NCBI GenBank assembly: GCA_029706075.1
Contig: JAINUG010000087.1
Span: 3,466,929 to 3,530,928 of the forward strand
DNA from: Aldrovandia affinis
Lineage: Eukaryota; Chordata; Actinopteri; Notacanthiformes; Halosauridae
Reading direction: 5' to 3'
DNA length: 64,000 nucleotides
In this document: positions 11,601 to 23,600 of the stretch, one piece after another
How the letters are laid out: the number at the start of each line of letters is the position of its first letter
Numbering within the stretch: position 1 is the first letter of the stretch
Translations under genes and position numbers: made by a program
Notes under the pieces: model-generated
Seen by the model: the letters and a program-made list of their open reading frames with translations, nothing else
Databases searched by the model: none
Told to the model about the DNA's origin: nothing

Positions 11601-14600
11601 ATTCAATGTACTTACGTTTTTAACAATTTCCGGTATGTCCAAAACATCAAGCTTCATATGGTTGTTGTGTTTAGAAATATGATTATTAAACCCTAAAACC
11701 CTATTATATAAACCCTAAAACAAGGCCCTTTTTAACATGTTTGCATATTGCACAGTGTTCTCTTGAGACAAATAAATTGTCTCAGACAACATATTATTGG
11801 CCCACGTGTCTGTATGCTTGTCTTTCCTCTGTAAAAAAAACAACAACAAAAAACTAGGACAATGCCAAGCCCAAGACTTTGATCCCTCCCACTCTTAAAT
11901 CATTGACACTTGAATGGCCTGGTGTTGAAGGACACATCAGTGGGTGGGGATTGGCTGGAACAAAGACACTGGAAACACAGTGCTAAGGGAAGCCAGTGGT
12001 GCACAAATTCGGTCATGGACCCCTGCCACACCAGCTGAACTCAGTGGCATAAATAAAGGACAGGAAGTGCCTTTGGGGAAATATAAGAATTCTGCACTCA
12101 CTCAATTTAGAACATTACTCAAAAGCACATCCCATTAAAAGCATAAAAACACAGGAACAAAACATGTAATATTGACCTAAAAATGGTAAAAAGTGTAAAA
12201 TGGTAAAAATGTTTTTTTGCATGAAAAAATTTGCATGAAAGAAATGAAAAAATACTTTTTGTTCAATAAAAATGAAATTCTGTGAAGGCAATACTGTGTT
12301 AAAACTGTGCCCTCTGTCACCAGTGTAGACGTATCTGTTACTGGTGCCAAAACTCACCAGTGCTCACCTGCAGAGTCAGGCCTCCACATGCAGAAGTGTT
12401 CACAAGAACAATCCTTGGAATGTCAGTGTAATTAAATATAAAAATATTATAATTAAATGAGATGGCTGAAATTAAACCATAAATTTGACCTACCTGCAAA
12501 TCATAGATTAAAATGTTTAGTCTTTTAGCAAATGAAAATGTTACAAACTAATTAGCCTTTTACATCTAGTGTGTGCTGTATTTGTTTTTGCATGTGAGTC
12601 AGATATTTAATCTGGCCCAAAATTAACCTTCACAAAACAATATAATATTAATGACCAACAATACAATTTGACTCAATGATTTCACTGACATATATGCATT
12701 TTGACATATGCAATAGTCCAGGTTATTTTTTCCTATCAAGAAGCAACAATTGTCAATAACCTGTGCAACACTCCAGCTATGTGCAACCATGAATGTGCAG
12801 ATGATGATGCAATGTACGCTGTGCTTGTCGCCATGCACCACAACTGCAATAGCTGAAATAGATGGATTGGGATAAATCAAAAAGGGAGTGGGGAGGGGGT
12901 GGGTGGCTCGCCCCTTAGGGGGGCGTTTGCACGTGCTCTCACCTGCTCTTGTGACTGGACAGGGAGCTGGTAGCCGGGCGTGTCTCCTTGGGCAGAACCG
13001 TGTGCGCTGAGCCAATCACAGGTGGAGCAGCAGAGGAGGAGGGGGCGGCGGCCTGGGTGGTCCCTGCTGGTGGCCTCACGCTGGGGGGGGTTGGGGTGGG
13101 CAGGGGGAAGGGGGTGGACGGGGCGTTAGAGTTAGCCACTGGGGAGGGGGCGGAAGAAGCCCGAGGGGCAGAGCCATGCAGAGGGAGCCCAGGTGACGTC
13201 CGATCGATGCCAGATCGATTTCTCAAGCTCGGGGCCACTTTGGCATGGAGGTCCTCGAAGCTGATCTTCTGAGTGCCTTCCGATAAAGGATATTCCACAC
13301 CAGGCTCTGCACATCCGTCCTCCCTGCAAAACGAGGCCTCCTGGCTTGCTTCAGGCCCCTCGTTCACCTGATGGTGACCCGACGACATGGGCTCGTTGAA
13401 AAGCCTGGGCGGTTTGGGGGGCGGCTCACTCACTTCCTCATTGTCGCATTCGCCCTCCCGCGGTAGCTCAATGAGCAAAGGATCAATCGGGCAGCATGCA
13501 TCGTTCAACAAAGAGCCATCCTTTGCCTCAGAATCTAAAAGAACAATGACGTCACTGGTGGAATTTGTCAGAGGCTGGTGAATGCATTCCGTCTCCGTGG
13601 TTTCCCCGATGATCCCATCTTCAGCAGGAGTAGAGCAGTGAAGTTCACCTGTTTCATTAATAGTTCCAGGCTCATTTTTCTCTGGACAACCAGCAGCTAA
13701 AGGTCTGCTAAAGGGTTCAAAATGATTTGATTTTCCATGTTCCTCTTCTTTGAGATTTCCTTGAAATGTGTTATTGAGATTCAAGTCACTGCACGGTGCA
13801 GTGAACACAATGGTAGGCAGTTCAAGGGTGCTATCTGAGCCCACTTCTGTAGTCCAGGCCTTGCAGGGTGACTCTGAATCAGTCTTTTGCTCTGTGGGTG
13901 ACCATTCTGTCTGGGAGCATTGTTTGAAATCCTTCCCTGTGTGAGCGTTTCCCAAGTGAGCATTTTCCATGTGTGCTCCAGTCAGAGATGAGAGAGGAAG
14001 GCTTGAAATACCTCCTTCGGCAGCAGTCTCAGGAGGACCCCAAACCTCAGAAGAAAGAGTTTCCACTGGTTGTGTAGAAACAGCTAAATCTGACTCCAGG
14101 ATCAGAAGTTCAGCTGCATTTATGGTAACTCCAAACTTAGATCCCACAAACGGAGCGGAAGCAAAGGGCGTGCAGCCACCTTCGTCGCCACAATCCACTG
14201 ACACCACAGCAGCGGTGTTTGAGAAGACGTCCGTGATCAAGCTGTGGGATTTCTTCGTGTGCACTTCGGTAGGGAGGAGTCTGGGAGACTGGGACAGGTT
14301 AAAATCTTTGTCTGTGTTGTTGTTTATCTCGAAGACATCAATCATTGCAGGTGGAGAACAAGCAGAGTCAGTATTGGCAAGCTGTGAATCACCAAAATTA
14401 TTATTGTGAACTTGTTTGTTAACTTCCAAATCAATGACTTTGGTCCCATTAGTGCTTGGATGGACAGTGGCAACATTAGGAACAGGCTCAAGTGCAATAG
14501 CAGTAGTGACATCTGACTTCTCCTGGTTAGCTGTACAGAATCCGTGTGCTTGAATAGTGGCAGTGGAATGAGGCTCAGCTCCTTGAGTCTCTCCGGGAGA

Positions 14601-17600
14601 GATCTTTGAGTTATTAGTGTCCATTTCCCACAGAAGTGAAGGAACCTTGTCTTCCACTTCTTCTCCAAAAATACTGCTAGTGGTATCTTCTCCATCGAAT
14701 TCTTCAGAGCCCTCTAAGGAAAAGAACTCAAGTGTGCTGTTCAGGATTGATTCATTGTCAAGTTCTGGTGCCACAGAAGCTGGTCCCTGCTCAAGCCCGT
14801 GGCTCCACACCAAGCTCTTGGCGTCGCCTCCCGAAAACCTCAGACCCCCGTGGCGTTGCAAAGAAGCCGACTTGCCAGGGCACCTTTTCGCGGGACACTC
14901 CTGCACGCGCCTTGAGGACGGGTCGGAGTCGGAGGGCTTCGCGAGCGGCTTTGCCACTTGGGCTATCTGCACCTCTCGGTCCGAGAGGGATGAGCAAGAG
15001 GCGTTTCTCCTGCGTCCCCCCTCCCTGCGGTGGAGCATGGACGCTGCGTCCGTCTGGGACAACAGACATGCCTCCTTCTTCACCGCCAGCTCCTGCGCTC
15101 TGTCCAGCCAGCTGTCCCGGCGCACCTCTTTCACCGGCGTCCGCACAGGCCTTCGCGGCGGCAGGGGCGGGGCTTTCGCGGCCAGGGCCAACGGCTCATT
15201 TGCCTCGTTGATTTCCTCTGCGATGCCACCCACGGGCCACTCCTTGTGGCCAGCGTTTGTTTTGTGGCTGGGGCCTCGCGGTGACTTCAGCCTGCTGGTG
15301 GCGAAGGCCTCGAACGAGTCGTCCCACTCGCAGCCGCTCTCCGACAGGGAGCGCGTGGTGAACGGGTTGGCAGAGGAGTTCGACATTCCGGAGAGCAGCG
15401 CGGGGAGGGACCTCTGCCGGGACACGCACATGGGGCGCTCCCTCTGAGCGATTACTCTTTCCTGAGGTATGGCATTGAGGCTGGGGCTGGGGGTACCAGA
15501 CCAGGAGGGGGAAGCTGCGGAGGGCCAGAGGGGGGAGCTGGAGGGGCGAGGGGTAGTAGGTATGGTAGATCTTAGCGCCTGGTCGGCTAGGAGCTCCTCA
15601 TAGAAGGGGTTGCACTGCAGGCGGGTGAAGAAGGGGTTGGAGGGAGATATGGGTGGGGTAGCAGGGGAGGGGGTGAAGGGATTAGCGCTATGCACACTGC
15701 CTGGTGAAGCGGAAGCAGGAGAACAGCAAGGGGGCAGGTGATTGGAAGAGCGAGGTGTGGTGTGGAGTGCATCTGTGCTGGTTTCTACCATAGGAGACAC
15801 TTCCTGGCTGTGGAGGGAAGGCACACATGGTCCTCATGGTTAGTTGTGCGTCAAAGGGAATATTGCAGGATTTTCATTTATCAAGGTCAACAACAAAACT
15901 GCTGGGCTGATAAGCAGCCAATTCCCACAGCTGAAACAGCATTGCCAAAATACGAGCTCTCCAAAACCATCTTAAATTCTAAAAAAAAAAAAAAAATGGA
16001 GGTAATAGTATTTGCTACAGTTCGCTACAAACATAGCCCAGGGAATAAAGGGAAAGAATCCCCCCCCTCAGAAGACCAATTTACCAGTTTACATCCAGGT
16101 AGCCTGGTACACCCTCCACGATTTTAGACCTGATCCAGTTCTTTTAAACTGTCATTCCAATTTTTCCACAACTCCTGGTGAAACTTGGCGTGTGCACGCT
16201 AACACCATACCTCAACCTTAACTCCTGCAGTGTGTCAGGTCCTTCAAGTCACAATTTCCAACAACAAGTGGCTTTTGGATATCAAAAAGTTTTTAAAAAA
16301 TCCCCTCAGTCTTTGCAGAGTATCAGGAGTATCATCTTTCAGGAGCCAGGGTGGCTAATCAACATCATAACTGCACCAAGCAAAATATATCTATTTTCTG
16401 CAAAAATATATCTATTTTCTGACAATAATATGACTGTTTATTTTAAAGTTCAAACAGCTGTTTTAATATGTGTTCTAGCATACACTGGATAGACTTTGAG
16501 TGGAAGATGAGGATTTTATTGAGCCGTGACAATAATATGACTGTTTATTTTAAAGTTCCAAACAGCTGTATGTTTCTGCTTCATGATGAGGGTTGTTTTT
16601 CTTTTCAGATATTTGTACAGCCTACTTTTGAAAAAAATCACAGGTCCCTCCATTTTGAAAGATCACAATTGTGCACCAGGCTTCATTAATACAACATTTG
16701 AAAACAAGCCAAAAAAAAGCACTGTAAATAGTGGCACGCACAGAGCAAAAACTGTGAAAAATTTCCGATCTAGTTTTTAAGCTCCCAATTTAGTGGCTAA
16801 TTATGGTATATTTACACCCTGTTCTGTTCTTGTGAGCAGCTTTAATTTAGCCACTCCCCCCTTGCATGTTTGCACAAAATGTTGTGGCTTGTTGTAGTCC
16901 AAATCCATCATACATCTCTTTATGAGATATGCATTCATACAATAAAAGTATGTAATTCTTTGAAATTTTTATGAATTCAGTTATTTTACTTAATTTAAAA
17001 TATAGCTTTGCTTTTCCCCCACATTATAATGAGTAAAAAACAGCCTCAAATACCTGTTAAAATGAAGTTTCCATTTCACTCACACAATTTATGAATGTCA
17101 TATAAATCTTAATGGGGGTGGGGGGGTGTGAAATGGAAGCAAACGTCATTGGTATGATCTGTTCCCAATTAAAATAAAAGAATGTGCAATGTAATGCAGC
17201 TGATACCTACAACAGGAATTTATTTCCACCCGATTACATACTGTTCTAAGAGTGGAAGCTGACACCAAATTAATGAGGTTTCTAAAATAGAAAAAGTCAA
17301 TTCAAGGAGACGAAGAATCATTTTGCCAGCATCAAGTTCCACTCATTTCGTATGCCGACGCCACAATAGGAAGAAATAACCTCTAGCCGTGTCTCTTGCT
17401 CTTACTGGAAGAATTTTAGATTCACCTTTCACTATCACTGAAGGCTTTGCCTACGACAGACAAATCCATGTTGTGGTGACATGGCCCCCAAACGACAACA
17501 AGAAATAATTCCAAATTACTTCCACTTTCCCTAAAAAACTACAAACATGCACAGGATACTTTAATCATTGACCGAGTCTTCATCGTTCTAGATAAGTGAC

Positions 17601-20600
17601 CAAATTAATAAGGAACTTTTTTACATTTTTATTATTAAATTGGTATATTCTGTGATTCTGTTATATGTTTGTTTTGTATGTCTGCAACTTATTGTTTTCT
17701 TGCTGCCTGTCTTGGCCAGGACACACTTGAAAAATAGATTTTTAATCTCAATGTGGCTTTTCTGGTTAAATAAAGGTTATATTAAAAAATATATATATAA
17801 ACCATAAGCAAACTTATTTAACATAACCTAATCTCTCAGTCACAACTAAACTGTTTTAATCTAAAGTACATAAAGATAATTCTGTAGCATTAGACACAAT
17901 TAAGTGAAAAGGAATCAGCTGCTGATGCGTGATAGTTAGCCACTAACACATGGCTGTTGGTCATGAAATAATTTAAATATTTTGTCATTTAGACTATATA
18001 CGGTACCCGCCAAAACTATTCACACCCTTTATAAAGATGAGCTAAGAAGATTGTATAAAATAAACAATACTGTATATTGTATGGTAAAAAAAACTGGGAA
18101 ATGTATTCTTTTATATTAATACAATTGCTAAAAAAAAATGACATTTTGTCTAACAAGTAAGTTTTTGTCAAATCACAAATTTTCGATTGGGTTCAAGTCT
18201 GGAGACTGGTCAGTTAACCATTTCTTAGTTGATTTTGAGGTACAGGACCATTGTCATACTGAAAGATCCAATTGCAGCCAAGTTTCAGCTTCCTGGCAAA
18301 GGGAACCAGGCTTAAAACTATGATTGGGGTTTGATTATATATAATTATAGGAATGTGAAATGCATATTTTGGGCAAAAAAATATAACTTAAACAAAGTAA
18401 AACTGTAAAAATACAGTAAGACTTGGAGGATACTGTATTTTTACATTTTGTAAGTCGTTTAATTCAGTATATTTAGCATTTCATATTTTGACATGATATC
18501 ATGGTGTATCAACAACACATTCATCTCAAAAGAAGGCTTGCAGAGCACAGACCAATCAAATGGAGGATGAGGAATTGGAGATGGTGTTAAATAAAGTTGG
18601 AGCAGCTAATCAGGGCTAATAACACATGGGAAGGCCCTACCTGTGATGCTGATACTTTTATAGAACTGACCCAAGTACAATGTACAACCAGGCAATAATC
18701 CTGGTTTCTAGATAAGGCTTCATATAAGAACATAAGAGTACATAATGATGAGAATGGGCCATTCAGCCCATCTAGGCTTGTCATGTCCTAATCTAAAGAG
18801 TATCTGGTACTGCATCTAGCCTGGACTTGAATAACTCAAGTGTTTCTGCCTCTACTACCTGCTCCAGACATTGACAACTCTGTGTGAAAAACTACTTCCT
18901 AATATCCGTGCAGAATTTGCCTTTCATTTCCACCCGTGGCGTCTTGTTCTGCTAACCAAATTTATCTTAAAAAATCGTTGGTAGATTTTTGTATATGCAG
19001 TTGTACAGTATGTTTCAGACTACAGTACGTTTAGTAGTCTTTTTCCCACATCATTGCTTCTCTGACAATGTACACTCAAGAATGAAAGTAAGCCATTTAT
19101 CATTTACCAACCCATTCAGGAACCTGTTGGATTGTCCCTCCAGTTCAAACAATTTCTGCAGTTTGATCATCCACGTTAAAACAGATTATGGCCGGCCTCC
19201 CGCGTGGCCCAGTGGTTACAACGCTCTGGCCGGGAGCGCCACCAGGCTGTGCTTAAGAGTGGCCCTGTAGTACCGGGTCACGGTCGACACTTGGCGAGTG
19301 CCGTCTCGGAAGATGCGTCAGGTCGCCTTCGTCACTACCGGTCGCAGGACTACGGCAGCGAAATCACATTACTAGGGGGGGATTGACATCTAATTGGCAA
19401 ATTGGGCCACATCAGGCCATTGATTTTGACATTTTTGTGTATGAGAGTGAGTGTGACCAGATCTCAACTCAATTGATCACATACGGGAGATTGTAGAACG
19501 ACGCCTGTGTAGCATTGTATCACGCGCCCCGTCGACTCATTAATTTGTTCTACAAGGCAAACTAAGTGTAACTGCTCAGTTCTCAAAGCTATGAGATCAC
19601 TGACAATTACATCCCATTATGTCTTGAGAGAGTACCACAGTCTGTCATACTCACCTTGGCTTGTTGTGGGAGTCCTTGGCACTAAACCATCCCTTGTGTC
19701 TCTCCTCTGGAAGGGGCCGGCCCTGTCCCTGCTCCACCTTGGGGGCGTCTGACTTCCCTGCCGACTCGCTCCTCCCTTGGGAGAACAGGTTCCTCTTCTG
19801 CTTCTTGCCCTCGCCGGGCGGATCTGCCCCCGCTATCGCCGTGACGGCGGGCGCGGGGGCCTGCGCGGCCTGGCTCGAGGGGGCGGCCGCCGCCTGGGCC
19901 GTCTTGTCCTCCTTCCCGCCGCGGTCGAACGACCAGCGGCGGCCCGAGCCGGGGCTCCTGCGGGGGTCGTCGGCGCGCCGGCCGAGGTTCTGCAGAGAGC
20001 GCGAGAGCGGGGCGCACTTCTGCAGCAGGCCCAGAGACGCGGGCAGGGTGCTGGCGCTGCCCGGCCCCAGGGACTCGGCCCCGTACACGTGGCTCCCGTT
20101 GATGCAGAGCGAGGAGCGAGACAGCGCCCCGCTCTGCGCCAGGAGCGTCTCCACGGCGCGCGGCCTGGGCAGGGCCACGGTGATCTTGCTGGCCTCGTCG
20201 CTGAACGCACGCTTGTGGGTCATCTGCTTCGGGGGAGCTTGGACGGGGTGCACTGTGGGGGGGGGGGGCAGAGAGAGAGGGAGACATGGAGAGAGAGGAG
20301 AGAAGGAGACAAGAGAGAGAGGGAGATTGGGGAGGAGAGGCAGAGATGGGGGTAGGAGAAATTGAGAGAGAGGTATAGACCAACAGATGCACACAGAGAG
20401 AGATGGGGAGGGTGAGGGAAAGAAAGAAACATTTAGTTGGACAAACCAAATTGTTTACAAAGATGAGAGGGAGACATGGAGAGAGAGAGAGGGGTGAAAG
20501 AGAGGAGAGAAGGAGACAAGAGAGAGAGGGAGATAGGGGAGGAGAGGCAGAGATGGGGGTAGGAGAAATTGAGAGAGAGGTATAGACCAACAGATGCACA

Positions 20601-23600
20601 CAGAGAGAGATGGGGAGGGTGAGGGAAAGAAAGAAACATTTAGTTGGACAAACCAAATTGTTTACAAAGATGAGAGAGGGAGACATGGAGAGAGAGAGAG
20701 GGGTGAAAGAGAGGAGAGAAGGAGACAAGAGAGAGAGGGAGATAGGGGAGGAGAGGCAGAGATGGGGGTAGGAGAAATTGAGAGAGAGGTATAGACCAAC
20801 AGATGCACACAGAGAGAGATGGGGAGGGTGAGGGAAAGAAAGAAACGTTTAGTTGGACAAACCAAATTGTTTACAAAGATACACTGAGGTATACATGTCA
20901 AAGGCAAAGTGAGTGATGAGTACAGCCCTAGGTGCCCATTCAATTTCAACAGGTGAGTCTCACACACAAGCTCCGCCCCACGCCTCTCACCAGGGCTGCT
21001 GTCGGCGGGGTGGTTGCTGTTTTCGCTGGGCGAGTTGGAGAGGTCCGACACCAGCATGCTGATGCCAGCGGTGGGGCTGAGGCTCCCGCCAGGAGACGAG
21101 GTCACACTGCACTCCGAGGCCAGCGACGTGCTGGACTGCGCATCCGACGCCCTGCGCAACTTGCCCTTGAGGAAGAAGCTCTTCACCTTGCCCCGCCGGC
21201 CCTCGTCGTCCTCCCCGTAGTCGTCGCCAGAGAACCGCCTCCCCCCGCCCGACAGGACGGCGTAGCCCCCTGGGACGATGGCGGAGGATGTCTCAGACTC
21301 GCCCCGCTTCTTGCCCGTCACGCGGTCCTTGAGCTTGCCGAAGGCGGAGCGCGGCTTGTCTTTGACCGAGAGGTCAAACATGCTGGCCGTCAGGTTGTTC
21401 CGAGTGAACTGGACCGTTACCTGCAGCTCCCCTCGCTCCTTCTCCTTCCTGCCTGACTTTGAGCGCAGCTTGTACCACCTGGAACCACAGAGAGGGTGAG
21501 CGTGGGAGGGTGAACAGAGGGGCAGCATTTCATTCCGATTCCAACATTCCACACTGTATAACACAAAGAAAGTACATTTGAAATATGCAGCACTTAACCC
21601 AGAGGTGGGTTGAGTACTTAAAATCGTAGGTAGTAAAGATACTTTCCTAACCACGAAGGTCAACCTACACTCCTGTTCAGCTGTTTTGGGGGAGTTGGTA
21701 GGTGTACTGACATCACCGAATTTCTAGCAATTAAGTGTTCTGATTTTCATTCACAGGATGGAATGTTATAGAATGAGTATTTATAGAATCTAGATGTTTT
21801 GCTGTCTGTGATAAATGTTTACAATGAAGGATGCCTTGCAGTGTGGCGCTAGCTAAGTTAGTTGGCTAGCTAGCATCAGCAATAGCTTCACATGCAAGCT
21901 AGCTACAGCTACATTTTGTAGCCTACCAATGGAAATATGAAGCAGCAGCACTAACATTGGGCAGACCTCCGCAAACAGTATTCAACTGTACGACCACTTG
22001 TCAGGGTCAGAAGGCAGCTCTGAGGATGGAGGTGAAAGCTAGGTAGAGATTATCTGACAGGGATAAAAATGAATGAAAGAAGAAGAAGACGTTATAACCT
22101 AGTTTTTAATTGGTCTCCTGAAGATATTTGTTTTTTACAGTTTTTTATAAGAACCATATTCAGTATTCAGTTCAAGATTTGTACCAATCCTATCATACTT
22201 TGTATTCATAACAATGCAGTGCAATTTTGTTACCTTTTTTATTGTTATCTTTTTACTTTTATTAATGTAAAGACATATTTCTATAGAGTTGTAATGGAGT
22301 TGGTTCTGCCTGCAGCGAGTTTTGAACCAAGGATCTCAATGTGACAAGAGAGCGATTTAAATATAATAAATAAATAAAATATATGCTATTTAGCAGACGC
22401 TTTTATCCATTTTTCAGTATATGTGGTCCCAGTGGGAATTTAACCCACAACCTAAGTGTTGTCAATGCCATGCTCTACCTACTGAGCCACAGAAAAGACT
22501 CAAGTCTCTAACTCCGGGAACTAATCACACTCTTATCCACGTCACTTTCTGTAGTGGACGCTCCACATACCGGAGCATCACCGCTACATTCTCCCCCTCA
22601 AACTCCCAAGTCACGGCACCATTTTAACAGAGTTGGTTCTGCCTGCAGCGAGTTTGAAACCGAGGATCTCGACACGACAAGAGAGACGATTAGCCCGCTG
22701 AGCTAAAGACTCAAGTTTCTAACTCGGGGAACTAATCACACTCTTATCGATGTCACTTTCTGTAGCGGGCGCTCCACCTACCGGAGCACCACTGCTACAC
22801 AGTCCTTAGGTTTATGGTCAGTTATAAGTCAGCAACACCACCGAGTGTGGGTTATACCTACCATGCAAATTCTCACTTGGTGCCCGTTGACCTACTTTAA
22901 TTTTGGCCTGGCATTGGCACATTTGCATGCATGAGGCATGCACTAGATGTAAATAAACATTAGTTTTTATTAAAAAGACTGTCACTGCAAATGCAAAAAA
23001 AGAAATTGCTAGAAAGATTTAAAACTTTTCAAATGTTACTAGGAACTACGTATATACTCCATTCATTACATGTGTCGAAGAGGTCTGGTTTACCCCCCCA
23101 AGGAGCTGAAGCCTAAAGTAGGTTACAAGCGTGTTGGCTATTAGAGTTTTACACAGATTGACACAGCTGGGATTTCTGGGAGTGCTCTACAGAAATGCCT
23201 TGCACTATTTGACCTCTTGATCCTTTCCTCATCCCTCATTTTTGGGTTTGCTTTGTTGATGATAATCTGTAGTGTACCTCAAAGGGTTTCGTGCCAAAAG
23301 ACCTATTACCCTTGTTATTACATTAACAAATATTGCATTGTCTAGTGTGGCTTTCAGTGATAAATACACAACCCTACGTTTTTACGGCCTTGGCAACAAA
23401 CCGACTCCCCGCTGTTTGGCCCAATCAGGAGACGCGGTTTGGTGGAAACTGCTTCTCTGCCAGATTCTGATCCATAGGATGAGGTCGCTATGGATTTACA
23501 AACTGTAGTTTGCCTGCCAAAATAAAGGAGGACCTGGTGGTGCTGTGCGCACTTTGCGTGACCCCGCTCTGAAAGTGCAGCTGTGGAATGGCTTTGCTTC

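Larger units (their letters stand above)
15808..19654 (-). other. RAB11FIP5 intron 3
   Basis: Intronic, 3847 nt. It carries a short local duplication at 16381-16575, a LINE-like tail at 17640-17800, an interspersed repeat at 18720-18965 and a SINE-like element at 19190-19400. No coding exon was recognised. Confidence 0.75.

Noticed and set aside
14617-15447. 276-codon plus-strand open frame opposite RAB11FIP5 exon 4
   Set aside because: It is the antisense of a GC-rich Ser/Pro coding exon; composition explains the lack of stops and the translation matches nothing I recognise.
19661-20365. 234- and 192-codon plus-strand frames opposite exon 3
   Set aside because: Shadow of GC-rich RAB11FIP5 exon 3, ending in the GA repeat; no protein features.
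19682-20728. 348-codon minus-strand frame through the tandem repeat into exon 3
   Set aside because: Wrong frame for exon 3, and the repeat part only reads Ser/Leu/Pro because of CT-rich DNA.
20262-20880. Regularly spaced direct repeats considered as a CRISPR array
   Set aside because: Units are about 208 bp, the spacers are repeated too, and this is a vertebrate intron; it is a minisatellite.
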